The notes: a model not told the origin generated them from the sequence alone. A stretch of DNA of 11,959 nt from an uncultured Ruminococcus sp. (GCA_947174625.1 CAMWJT010000024.1:1-11959); one strand, 5' to 3'; positions 1 to 5,914 are shown, counted from the stretch's first letter. Program-made: numbers and translations.

Positions 1-1852
1 GCTTGAGAACATTCATAGAATCGGCTAATTCAATCTTGCCGCTCTGGTCAACGTCCGCATTTTGCAATCCCTCGTCGCTGACCTGGTCAACACCGACATA
101 CACTCTGTTCATCAGGACAACGTCACTAATATCTACATTGCCATCACAATTGGCATCGCCCCAGAGGATATTTTCCGGCGGTGTCTGTGTAGAATCGGGT
201 TGTGATTCTGTCGGGATGACTTCCGGGACGGTTGTATCTGGTTCGGATTCCGTCGGGACGGTCGTATCCGGTTCGGATTCGGAAGGCGCAGGCGTTTCCG
301 GCGGTGTCGGCTTGGTATCGTCCTTCACTGCATTAACTGTCGTCACGCCCTTGTCAAATACCAGTGTCACAGAATCCAGATCCGCCGTTCCGCCCCACCA
401 GTTCTGGATCTGGAGATAACTGAACTCGAATTCATAAGGAATATTGCCGTCTTCGGATTCAAAAATGCCATCAAAGATGGCTGTGCCTGTGCCGGAGCTG
501 TCCACGCTTGCCGTTTCTGCTGTCCAGACACCGGATTCTCCCCCTCTGGTCGCAGAAAATCCGATACCATAACCTGCGGATTCTGAACCCGGAGCGAGTT
601 TGCCATTGAGAATCACTTTTTCGAGTTTTTCCCCGTTTGCGCCGTATCCTGCAACATTCACAGTATAGCCGTTCTCGTCCTTATATTCTGCCAACGGGAT
701 TGTCACTTCTTTGGTGCTCTCATATTCAAATCTGATGCCTGCGCCGTTCTGCTTGAGATTCTGATAGACTGCCGCAATCGTCGGGTCGAACCATTGAAGT
801 TCCTTTCTGTCAAAGAACTGCATATCCCCGGCATTACCGGCATCCCACAGGAACGCACTCAGTCCGTCAATTGCCAGAGCGGTAGAAGCGACAGTATTCA
901 GATATAATTTAATATCATCTCTGTCTTTCTGGTCTTTTTCTGTCGTCAGAACACCATATTCACCGACAATGACCGGAATCCCCTTATCCACAAATGTTTC
1001 TTTCATCTTGTTGAAATTATTATAGACATCCTGGATTTCTGTTTCTGTCCCCCAGGTTTCTGTATGACCCCAGGACGCATTAATATCTGCAACGCAGAAC
1101 GTCGAAGGTGTATAGTAATGAATAGAAACAGCAACCATGTCATCATCCGGGACAATGTAACTGTCGGAGCATGTCTGTGCCAGATCGTCATTCTTGCCAG
1201 CTAATAACAGCAATCTGTCGGCATTGTTTCCGCCGGATTGTCTCATCACATCCACGAAACTCTGATTGAAATTGTTGAGTACATCATAATCAAAAGTCAC
1301 TTCGTTCATGCTCTCAAAGACGAGATGCTGATCGTAATCTTTAAAATAATTGGCAATCTCCGTCCACATAGTCTTGAACTGCGGCAATGCCTCTGCGCCC
1401 TTGTTCAGCCAGAGAGACCCATCAGACACCCAGTCCCAGTGCATATTGACAATGACATACATGTTATTGGCATAGGCATAATCGACAACTTCCTTGATTC
1501 TGGCAAGATACGCATCATCAATATCATATGTTGTCGGATCTGTGATATTTTCATACCAGGTCACAGGAATCCGGATCGAATCAAAGCCAGATGCTTTGAT
1601 TGCCGTAATCATGTCTTGTGTGGTGGTCACATTGCCCCAGGCAGTTTCCGTGTCGGTTGTCCAGTCCCGTGTACCCCAGCAATCAAACGTATTGCCGAGA
1701 TTCCAGCCCATACCCATTTCATTGACAATCTGGATCGCACTCTTGTCAGCAGCGTTTGTACTGGTAAACAGCGCCGCACTGCCGCCGGCGAGCATAGATG
1801 CTGTGAGGACAGCAGATGTCACCGCAGACGTTACTTTCTGAAAAAATTTCAT
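1..1852 (-). CDS. Secreted GH5 glycanase (endoglucanase-like) with C-terminal type I dockerin, 3' end cut by window
   Basis: This is an extracellular glycoside hydrolase of clan GH-A, most likely a beta-1,4-glucanase of a cellulosome. 617 residues are visible with no stop. A signal peptide covers about residues 1-35. The GH5 domain spans about 38-370: the GWNLGNTFD signature (49-57), SIRIPVTW (92-99), the acid/base Glu184 in MNEV, His245-Tyr in the substrate cleft, and the nucleophile Glu298 in VGEYG. Residues 375-508 form a separate beta-rich, Trp- and Gly-rich module that may bind carbohydrate; I cannot assign its family. A Pro/Thr/Glu/Ser linker (513-562) leads to the dockerin, whose two calcium loops begin at Asp566 and Asp600; the end of the second helix lies outside the window. 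The only good start is the ATG at 1852, 11 bases after GGAGA. Family GH5 and the dockerin are clear; cellulase rather than xylanase or mannanase specificity is inferred. Confidence 0.93.
   Translation of the reverse strand, partial: MKFFQKVTSAVTSAVLTASMLAGGSAALFTSTNAADKSAIQIVNEMGMGWNLGNTFDCWGTRDWTTDTETAWGNVTTTQDMITAIKASGFDSIRIPVTWYENITDPTTYDIDDAYLARIKEVVDYAYANNMYVIVNMHWDWVSDGSLWLNKGAEALPQFKTMWTEIANYFKDYDQHLVFESMNEVTFDYDVLNNFNQSFVDVMRQSGGNNADRLLLLAGKNDDLAQTCSDSYIVPDDDMVAVSIHYYTPSTFCVADINASWGHTETWGTETEIQDVYNNFNKMKETFVDKGIPVIVGEYGVLTTEKDQKDRDDIKLYLNTVASTALAIDGLSAFLWDAGNAGDMQFFDRKELQWFDPTIAAVYQNLKQNGAGIRFEYESTKEVTIPLAEYKDENGYTVNVAGYGANGEKLEKVILNGKLAPGSESAGYGIGFSATRGGESGVWTAETASVDSSGTGTAIFDGIFESEDGNIPYEFEFSYLQIQNWWGGTADLDSVTLVFDKGVTTVNAVKDDTKPTPPETPAPSESEPDTTVPTESEPDTTVPEVIPTESQPDSTQTPPENILWGDANCDGNVDISDVVLMNRVYVGVDQVSDEGLQNADVDQSGKIELADSMNVLK
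225..284. repeat. 30-bp tandem repeat encoding the cellulase linker
   Basis: Two nearly identical 30-bp units start at 225 and 255. On the minus strand they encode SESEPDTTVP and TESEPDTTVP, residues 524-543 of the GH5 enzyme. A third, degenerate copy (PTESQPDST) follows about 13 residues later. Such in-frame units make the linker length prone to change by slippage. Confidence 0.8.
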
Positions 1853-1872
1853 GATAAAACGAATCTCCTTTT

Positions 1873-1891
1873 ATTAAATTTTAAATTTAAT
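1873..1891. repeat. AT-only inverted repeat in the GH5 leader
   Basis: Nine-base arms (1873-1881 and 1883-1891) mirror each other around one T. It lies between the promoter and the ribosome binding site of the GH5 gene. With no G or C it would form only a weak RNA hairpin. It may simply be AT-rich leader sequence. Confidence 0.45.
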
Positions 1892-1925
1892 TTATAAAAT
1901 CATCACAATTATTAATTTTAATTTT

Positions 1926-1954
1926 ATCATACCATATTTTCAGAATTTTGTCAA
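1926..1954 (-). promoter_or_regulatory. SigA-type promoter of the GH5 gene
   Basis: On the minus strand a perfect -35 TTGACA (1949-1954) is followed after 17 bases by TATGAT (1926-1931). Transcription would begin near 1919, giving a leader of about 65 bases. The site lies downstream of the gpr stop codon, so the cellulase gene has its own promoter. Confidence 0.8.
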
Positions 1955-1998
1955 TAAGATTTTATCAGATTTGTGCAAATTCTCTAAAAATTCCCGGT

Positions 1999-2892
1999 TC
2001 AGAACCCTGCGACATCCGTGTATTTCAAAGTCGGATGCAATGCCAGATTGATCCCACATGCTAAAATATAGGCTGATTGTGAAATCAATCTGTCCACATC
2101 TCTTGGAGTAACCATCATCCCCGAAAAAGATTCCGGGATTTGATAGCAATCCCCTGTGATATTTTCAGAAAGATTTTCCGCAATGGAGCGGATTCCGATC
2201 ACGGTCGGCACACCGATCCCGATCACCGGCACACCGAAATTTTCCTGATTCAGCGCTTTTCTATGATTCGCTACACCACTCCCCGGCGCAATCCCTGTGT
2301 CTGCAATCTGGATTGTTGTCCCCAGCCGTTCCAGATCCGAACAGGCAAGCGCATCAATTGCCAGAATCGCCGCAGGCTTTACCAGTCCGGCGATTGCCTG
2401 AAGAAATTCCGCACTCTCAATGCCGGTCTGTCCGAGGACACCCCCTGCAATGACACTCACCGGACGGAGCTGTTTCAGAAAATCGTCATCCTGCAGTTCT
2501 TTTTGCAGATGCCGGGTTGCCAGAATTTTTTCAGTCACACGGACACCCAGGGCATCCGGTGTAATATTGGCATTTCCCAGTCCAGCGACAAGGATACTAT
2601 TATTATTATTATATTTATTATTATAATTATTATCATCCGGGAGCAATGCCCGGATTTCCCCGGCAAGTTCCATAGCCATTTGTTCATACTGATCCGAAAA
2701 TCCCGACAACGGCGCACTCTCTAATGTGATATACCGTCCTGCCGGTTTGCCGAGGGATCTGCCGGCAGTATCATCCGGGATGATAATTTCTGTAATCTGA
2801 AAATACTTCCCCCTGTGATGTTCTGTAATCCGGGGTTTTTCCTGTAATCCTGTGACAGTTTCCAGTGCTAAATCTGTTCTGTAGCCAAGCAT
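1999..2892 (-). CDS. gpr: Germination protease (GPR endopeptidase, family A25)
   Basis: GPR is made in the forespore and degrades the small acid-soluble proteins that coat spore DNA when germination starts. The 297-residue protein has the family landmarks: the autoprocessing sequence RTDLALE (5-11), GLGNANITPDALG (104-116) with catalytic Asp113, and AIDALA (178-183) with catalytic Asp180. The 67-residue spacing matches that of the Asp127/Asp193 pair known from Bacillus megaterium. I chose the ATG at 2892 because GAGGTGA lies five bases before it; the in-frame GTG at 2901 is inside that ribosome binding site. Only about seven residues precede the expected cleavage point, against about 15 in Bacillus. 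An Asn-rich insert (88-98) comes from an AT triplet tract. It diverges from rpsT, its neighbour in other Bacillota as well. Confidence 0.95.
   Translation of the reverse strand: MLGYRTDLALETVTGLQEKPRITEHHRGKYFQITEIIIPDDTAGRSLGKPAGRYITLESAPLSGFSDQYEQMAMELAGEIRALLPDDNNYNNKYNNNNSILVAGLGNANITPDALGVRVTEKILATRHLQKELQDDDFLKQLRPVSVIAGGVLGQTGIESAEFLQAIAGLVKPAAILAIDALACSDLERLGTTIQIADTGIAPGSGVANHRKALNQENFGVPVIGIGVPTVIGIRSIAENLSENITGDCYQIPESFSGMMVTPRDVDRLISQSAYILACGINLALHPTLKYTDVAGF
2598..2633. repeat. TTA/TAT triplet low-complexity tract inside gpr
   Basis: An imperfect run of TTA-type triplets encodes an Asn/Tyr-rich stretch (residues about 88-98) of GPR. It lies just before the conserved strand that leads into the first catalytic Asp, so it is probably a surface loop. 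The tract is liable to replication slippage. Confidence 0.75.
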
Positions 2893-2897
2893 AACAA

Positions 2898-2904
2898 TCA
2901 CCTC
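2898..2904 (-). promoter_or_regulatory. Ribosome binding site that fixes the gpr start
   Basis: GAGGTGA on the minus strand ends five bases before the ATG at 2892. It overlaps the upstream GTG at 2901, so initiation there would lack its own ribosome binding site. Confidence 0.85.
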
Positions 2905-2920
2905 ATGATAATTTTTTAAT

Positions 2921-2949
2921 TATTATAAACCGGCTCTTGTGAAATATGC
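2921..2949 (-). promoter_or_regulatory. Candidate forespore (SigG-like) promoter of gpr
   Basis: On the minus strand GCATA (2945-2949) and TATAATA (2921-2927) are separated by 17 bases. The known SigG pattern is GHATR, 17-18 bases, CATNHTA, so there is one mismatch. Transcription would begin near 2914, giving a leader of about 20 bases. Forespore control of gpr is established in Bacillus; this site is inferred from its pattern. Confidence 0.5.
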
Positions 2950-2994
2950 CGAAAAAGTGGAATATTTTTTAACAAAAAACCGTGAAAAATATGC

Positions 2995-3023
2995 TTGCTT
3001 TTTTTGTCGTCCTGTGCTATAAT
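2995..3023 (+). promoter_or_regulatory. Promoter of rpsT with extended -10
   Basis: TTGCTT (2995-3000), a 17-base spacer, and TATAAT (3018-3023) preceded by TGC, an extended -10. The leader would run about 105 bases from near 3030 to the rpsT start. Confidence 0.8.
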
Positions 3024-3034
3024 AAGTAAGATAA

Positions 3035-3055
3035 GACAGTCGTACTGTCAATTTT
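3035..3055 (+). promoter_or_regulatory. Small hairpin plus T-run in the rpsT leader (possible attenuator)
   Basis: GACAGT (3035-3040) and ACTGTC (3044-3049) are perfect inverted arms around a three-base loop. They are followed by AATTTTT. The hairpin starts only a few bases after the predicted transcription start. It could be a weak attenuator or a transcript-stabilising 5' hairpin; its six base pairs are marginal for termination. Confidence 0.4.
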
Positions 3056-3117
3056 TAGAAACAGCTCCCGGAACGTGTCTCTTCGGCAGGCTGTGCTATT
3101 TTATTTTTTATCATTAC

Positions 3118-3123
3118 AGGAGG
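3118..3123 (+). promoter_or_regulatory. Ribosome binding site that fixes the rpsT start
   Basis: A full AGGAGG precedes the ATG at 3135 by 11 bases. It rules out the in-frame ATG at 3075, which would add 20 residues foreign to the S20 family. Confidence 0.85.
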
Positions 3124-3134
3124 TTTTTTTACAA

Positions 3135-3389
3135 ATGCCAAATATTAAATCTGCAAAAAAAAGAGTGAAAGTCAACAAGACCAAGGCAGAAGCCAACAAA
3201 GCCAGAAAATCCAATCTCAAGACCATGATTAAGAAAGCAGAAATTGCAGCTGCCAACAATGCACCGGAAAAAGAAGCTGCTGTGAAGCTCGCTATCAAGC
3301 GTGTTGACCAGGCATGTGCAAAAAATCTGCTGCACAAGAACAATGCAGCCAGAAAAAAGGCACATCTTGCAAAACTGCTCAGCGCTTAA
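3135..3389 (+). CDS. rpsT: 30S ribosomal protein bS20
   Basis: bS20 is a primary binding protein of the small ribosomal subunit and contacts 16S rRNA. The 84-residue product has the usual length and composition: it begins MPNIKSAKKRVKVNKTK, is very rich in Lys, Ala and Asn, forms three predicted helices, and ends NNAARKKAHLAKLLSA. The start at 3135 gives the canonical N-terminus and sits after AGGAGG. The gene has its own promoter, a leader of about 105 bases with a small hairpin, and a strong terminator, so it is monocistronic. S20 synthesis is autoregulated in Escherichia coli; whether this leader does the same is unknown. Confidence 0.98.
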   Translation: MPNIKSAKKRVKVNKTKAEANKARKSNLKTMIKKAEIAAANNAPEKEAAVKLAIKRVDQACAKNLLHKNNAARKKAHLAKLLSA

Positions 3390-3425
3390 TTTTTGATTTA
3401 TTATTGATTATCTATCAAAAAAAAC

Positions 3426-3459
3426 AACCCTGCTCCTCTCTCACGGGAACAGGGTTTTT
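3426..3459. terminator. Bidirectional terminator between rpsT and the dockerin gene
   Basis: AACCCTG (3426-3432) pairs with CAGGGTT (3450-3456), with a few more pairs inside. TTTTT follows on the plus strand, and the A-run just upstream (from about 3418) gives a T-run on the minus strand. It serves both convergent genes. Confidence 0.88.
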
Positions 3460-3473
3460 ATAATTAATCATTA

Positions 3474-4496
3474 TCATCCTGCAATCAGCATCTGTTTTAG
3501 TTTCAACAGATCATAGATATTAATTACACCATCTTTGTTCAGATCTGCATTTTTCCAGTTTGGCAATTTGCCAATTCCTAAAAGCCATTTCTGGAGTATG
3601 ATAATATCCATTACGTTGATTTCACCATCGTCATTTATATCTCCACTTATAACTGTTTTGACTTCCACTGGAAAAATATTGGAAGTATTGGAATTTTCTG
3701 ATGTGGGTGCTAAAAACTGTAGTTTGATGGTGTAACCAAGTTTGTCACTCGGAATAAAATTCTGCAATTGTTCTACCGTTACAATTGCCTGGATTCCGGG
3801 ATCTTCCTGTATTTCAAAACCGAGAGACTCCAGACGTTCCGGCTCTTTGGCGATTTCTGCTTCAGCTAGCTGAACACCATAGTCCTGAAGTTCCTTGTAA
3901 ACATTGCTGTAGTCTTCTCTTGTCCATGGTTTGCTCCAGGTTGACTGACCGGTTGTTTCCTGGAAAAATAACGCTTCAATTTCCTTATTGGACAAGTTGT
4001 GACAAAGTCGCCAGTTGTCTTCTTCAAATTGTGAAATTTCTTTCTCGAATGCCTGCAAACCGAGTATAATTTCTTCGTAGGTCATACCTTTCAAGGTGTG
4101 TTCTCTTGCATATTGTGCAAGTTCTTTCTCAAAAGCAACATGTTCCAAACATTCCGGAGAGATGATAACTGCCAGTTTTGCAGAAGAATCTTCTGTTTGC
4201 ATGATTTCCTGAATCGTATCGCTGAAATCAACGATTTTCGGCGCTCTGATCCAGGTATCAAAACCGCTATCATAACAATTTTTTCCCAAAACAGGATAAC
4301 TTCCTTGATAGTAAATCACACCATCAGAATTGAAATAATAGGATTTTTCCCTGTAGGATTCATAATCGAAATCAACATAGGGATTTGTATTGTTCTCTGT
4401 ATCAGCAATCGCATTTGCAGACAACATACCCTGTGCAATCCCGCCAAGCAGTGCAAGACTGCTTAATATGGAAACAACAGATTTTAACAACTTCAT
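3474..4496 (-). CDS. Secreted dockerin-containing protein of unknown function
   Basis: The 340-residue product is probably exported and attached to a cellulosome. Residues 1-31 are a signal peptide with likely cleavage after AIA. Residues 285-338 are a type I dockerin with two calcium loops, GDINDDGEINVMD (285-297) and DLNKDGVINIYD (318-329), each followed by a helix. The region between (40-280) is unrecognised. It starts Tyr- and Asp-rich (YVDFDYESYREKSYYF), has an acidic, helix-prone middle (about 110-230, ending before EIQEDPGIQAIVT) and then a beta-rich segment; no glycosidase, esterase or carbohydrate-binding signature is visible. The ATG at 4496 was chosen because GAGGTG lies six bases upstream; the in-frame GTG at 4505 is part of that site. 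The gene has its own promoter and ends at a bidirectional terminator shared with rpsT. Confidence 0.92.
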   Translation of the reverse strand: MKLLKSVVSILSSLALLGGIAQGMLSANAIADTENNTNPYVDFDYESYREKSYYFNSDGVIYYQGSYPVLGKNCYDSGFDTWIRAPKIVDFSDTIQEIMQTEDSSAKLAVIISPECLEHVAFEKELAQYAREHTLKGMTYEEIILGLQAFEKEISQFEEDNWRLCHNLSNKEIEALFFQETTGQSTWSKPWTREDYSNVYKELQDYGVQLAEAEIAKEPERLESLGFEIQEDPGIQAIVTVEQLQNFIPSDKLGYTIKLQFLAPTSENSNTSNIFPVEVKTVISGDINDDGEINVMDIIILQKWLLGIGKLPNWKNADLNKDGVINIYDLLKLKQMLIAG

Positions 4497-4502
4497 TCTG
4501 AA

Positions 4503-4508
4503 CACCTC
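4503..4508 (-). promoter_or_regulatory. Ribosome binding site that fixes the dockerin protein start
   Basis: GAGGTG on the minus strand, six bases before the ATG at 4496. It contains the GTG at 4505, which is therefore unlikely to be a start. Confidence 0.8.
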
Positions 4509-4539
4509 ACTTCTTAATTTTTATATATAATTTTATAAT

Positions 4540-4568
4540 ATCATATCACTGCTATTATTTATAGGCAA
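4540..4568 (-). promoter_or_regulatory. Promoter of the dockerin protein gene
   Basis: On the minus strand TTGCCT (4563-4568), 17 bases, then TATGAT (4540-4545). The leader of about 35 bases is AT-rich. Confidence 0.65.
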
Positions 4569-4621
4569 TTTATGTAAATTTTTTGTAAATTTTTAACATG
4601 ATTCTGAAATCTGCAACAGAA

Positions 4622-4657
4622 ATCCTCCGCCTATCGCATTTCACATAGACGAAGGAT
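4622..4657. terminator. 13-bp hairpin after the DUF378 gene, probable terminator
   Basis: Arms 4622-4634 and 4645-4657 pair over 13 positions, perfectly as minus-strand RNA if two G-U pairs are allowed, around a 10-base loop. The T-tract after it on the minus strand is weak (TTTCTGTT). It lies between the end of the DUF378 gene and the promoter of the dockerin gene, so a role as terminator fits its place. Confidence 0.6.
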
Positions 4658-4689
4658 GATCCTGTTTTTCATGTTGTTCTTAATTCTGA

Positions 4690-4923
4690 TTAACCGATTG
4701 TCCGGATTTCGCCGGAATCTTCGCTGTCCCGGAACAGAAGCGTTGTACACCAGACCGCAGAAACGGCTACGAGAATATACACCACTCTGCTCAGGAGAGA
4801 TGCCGTTCCGCCGAACAGCCATGCGACAAGGTCAAACTGAAAAATTCCGACGAGTCCCCAGTTAATGCCGCCGATAATCAGAAGCGTCAGACAAAGTTTA
4901 TCCCAGACAGTATTAGTACTCAT
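4690..4923 (-). CDS. Small DUF378-family membrane protein
   Basis: The 77-residue protein has two predicted membrane helices (about 10-29 and 44-65). Between them lies the family signature GGINWGLVGIFQFDLVAWLF (18-37), typical of DUF378 proteins such as Bacillus YuzA. The biochemical role of the family is not known to me. The C-terminal tail (SEDSGEIRTIG) is short and polar. The ATG at 4923 follows AGAGG by 11 bases; the ATG at 4933 reads into a stop after six codons. No clear SigA promoter was seen upstream. It is followed by a hairpin that probably ends its transcript, so it looks monocistronic. Confidence 0.85.
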   Translation of the reverse strand: MSTNTVWDKLCLTLLIIGGINWGLVGIFQFDLVAWLFGGTASLLSRVVYILVAVSAVWCTTLLFRDSEDSGEIRTIG

Positions 4924-4940
4924 AAAATTTCATACCTCTT

Positions 4941-4995
4941 TCTGTGAGATTTTCATTCCAATCACAAAAATCTGTGAGAGATTTCAGCACTCACA
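4941..4995. repeat. Spaced repeats of TGTGAG between DUF378 and ECF genes
   Basis: TCTGTGAGA occurs at 4941-4949 and again at 4971-4979, exactly 30 bp apart. An inverted CTCACA lies at 4990-4995. The spacing of about three helical turns could suit a DNA-binding regulator, but chance cannot be excluded. Confidence 0.4.
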
Positions 4996-5060
4996 ATGCT
5001 AGTATGTACAGAACCAGAAGAACTTATACAGGGAATTTTTTAAATTTAAATTTTTCTAAA

Positions 5061-5077
5061 CCTATTGACAAAATAGG
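5061..5077. promoter_or_regulatory. Palindrome over the -35 box of the ECF gene (candidate operator)
   Basis: CCTATT (5061-5066) and AATAGG (5072-5077) are perfect inverted arms around five bases. The -35 hexamer (5065-5070) lies inside, so a protein bound here would block RNA polymerase. No regulator gene is present nearby. Confidence 0.4.
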
Positions 5078-5093
5078 CAAAAGAGATTATAAT
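5065..5093 (+). promoter_or_regulatory. Perfect SigA promoter of the ECF S-component gene
   Basis: TTGACA (5065-5070), 17-base spacer, TATAAT (5088-5093): a full match to the SigA consensus. The leader is only about 40 bases, too short for a vitamin-type riboswitch, so control, if any, should act on transcription initiation. Confidence 0.92.
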
Positions 5094-5138
5094 AGAAATT
5101 ACAAAAATTTATTTTATAATTTATAAGGAGTAGAATTT

Positions 5139-5672
5139 ATGAAAGAAAAATTATCTAATAGTGAACAACTCCGTCTGTTGACGCTTACGGGCATCCTCAC
5201 GGCACTGACGACCGTCGCAACGCTTGTGATCCAGATCCCCACACCGTCCAAAGGGTATATCAATCTCGGTGACACACTGGTGAATCTCTGCGCCTGGGTG
5301 CTCGGTGGCGGTTATGGTGCCTTTGCCGCAGGATTCGGCTCTGCGCTCTCAGATCTGATTTCCGGCTATGCGATTTATGCGCCGGCGACATTTGTCATTA
5401 AATTTCTGATGGCGTCTGTTTCATTTGAGATTTTCCACACTCTGCGCAAAAAATTCCCCTCTCCCCCCGTGCGGATTTTCTCTGCTGTCGTCGCTGAACT
5501 GATTATGATAACAGGTTATGCGCTGTTTGCCGGGATTCTGTACGGCTCTGTAAAAGCGGCGTGGGTATCCATCCCAGAGAATGCAGTACAGGGGATCTTT
5601 GGTGCAGGGGCATCCGTAGCACTGTATGAATTAATTTTAAAACGCATTCCGCAACTGAGAGACAAAAAATAA
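5139..5672 (+). CDS. ECF transporter S component (substrate-binding membrane subunit)
   Basis: S components capture vitamins or related small molecules in the membrane and share the energising EcfAA'T module. The 177-residue protein has about five or six membrane helices (12-33, 45-70, 80-103, 113-135, 147-168). It also has the motifs KGYINLGD (38-45) and GFGSALSDLISGY (65-77), which I associate with the PF07155 group (COG4720), whose members include predicted hydroxymethylpyrimidine and pyridoxine transporters. The substrate cannot be told from the sequence, and no ECF ATPase or vitamin gene lies nearby. The start at 5139 follows AAGGAG by eight bases. The gene has a perfect promoter, and its stop codon overlaps the start of the antitoxin remnant. 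Confidence 0.88.
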   Translation: MKEKLSNSEQLRLLTLTGILTALTTVATLVIQIPTPSKGYINLGDTLVNLCAWVLGGGYGAFAAGFGSALSDLISGYAIYAPATFVIKFLMASVSFEIFHTLRKKFPSPPVRIFSAVVAELIMITGYALFAGILYGSVKAAWVSIPENAVQGIFGAGASVALYELILKRIPQLRDKK

Positions 5673-5866
5673 TGGAGATTTTTAACAATGAGGGCGTGTC
5701 CATTACTGCAACAGAAGAGATTTATATTACTAAAAACGGAAATCTTGTTGCAAAATTATCCAATCCCAATCAAAAGCGTGTAGAAATCGCTCAATCTTTG
5801 TTTGGTGCAGTTCCGGCTGACATCACAGAAGAAGAATGCCGGAAGGAACGGCTTGACAGTATATGA
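5672..5866 (+). CDS. Phd/YefM-like antitoxin, probably N-terminally shortened
   Basis: The 64-residue product resembles the C-terminal two thirds of Phd/YefM-type antitoxins: EEIYITKNGNLVAKLSNPN (15-33), then a helix and the segment AQSLFGAVPADITEEE (40-55) with RKERL near the end, the part that embraces a PIN-domain toxin. The usual N-terminal DNA-binding stretch is missing or replaced by MEIFNNEGVSITA, about ten residues too short. The ATG shares one base with the TAA of the ECF gene (TAATG), and no good ribosome binding site is present, so any translation would depend on coupling. Its TGA overlaps the ATG of the toxin stub (ATGA), the normal layout of such pairs. It is probably a relic; residual antitoxin activity is possible. 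Confidence 0.7.
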   Translation: MEIFNNEGVSITATEEIYITKNGNLVAKLSNPNQKRVEIAQSLFGAVPADITEEECRKERLDSI

Positions 5867-5907
5867 AAATTCTGATTGATACTTGTGAAGCATATTTTTC
5901 AGAATAA
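5863..5907 (+). pseudogene. Remnant of a PIN-domain (VapC-like) toxin, 14 codons
   Basis: The frame overlaps the antitoxin stop by four bases and encodes MKILIDTCEAYFSE. MKILIDTC is the typical first beta strand of PIN-domain ribonuclease toxins, with the first metal-binding Asp at residue 6. A normal toxin has about 130 residues; here the frame ends at once and runs into the terminator. The residues after DTC do not continue the family pattern, so the rest was deleted. The match is short, but its place directly behind a matching antitoxin makes it convincing. Confidence 0.62.
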
Positions 5908-5914
5908 ATAAAAA

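Noticed and set aside
225..284. Repeated units that might suggest a CRISPR array
   Set aside because: The repeats are in-frame linker units inside the GH5 gene with no spacers.
1238..1897. Long open frame on the plus strand (219 codons)
   Set aside because: It lies antisense to the GH5 gene, whose family motifs are unmistakable, and its Cys/His/Arg-rich translation looks like a shadow frame.
2140..2724. Open frame of 194 codons on the plus strand
   Set aside because: It is antisense to gpr; its Ile runs come from the triplet tract and it has no ribosome binding site or family signature.
2893..2901. GTG start for gpr, and likewise GTG at 4505 for the dockerin protein
   Set aside because: In both cases the GTG is part of the GAGGTG ribosome binding site for the ATG nine bases downstream.
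3075..3134. Upstream in-frame ATG extending rpsT by 20 residues
   Set aside because: The added residues are not S20-like and AGGAGG sits directly before the ATG at 3135.
4924..5138. Possible vitamin riboswitch before the ECF gene
   Set aside because: The promoter at 5065-5093 leaves a leader of about 40 AT-rich bases, too short for a riboswitch, and no conserved riboswitch core is visible upstream.
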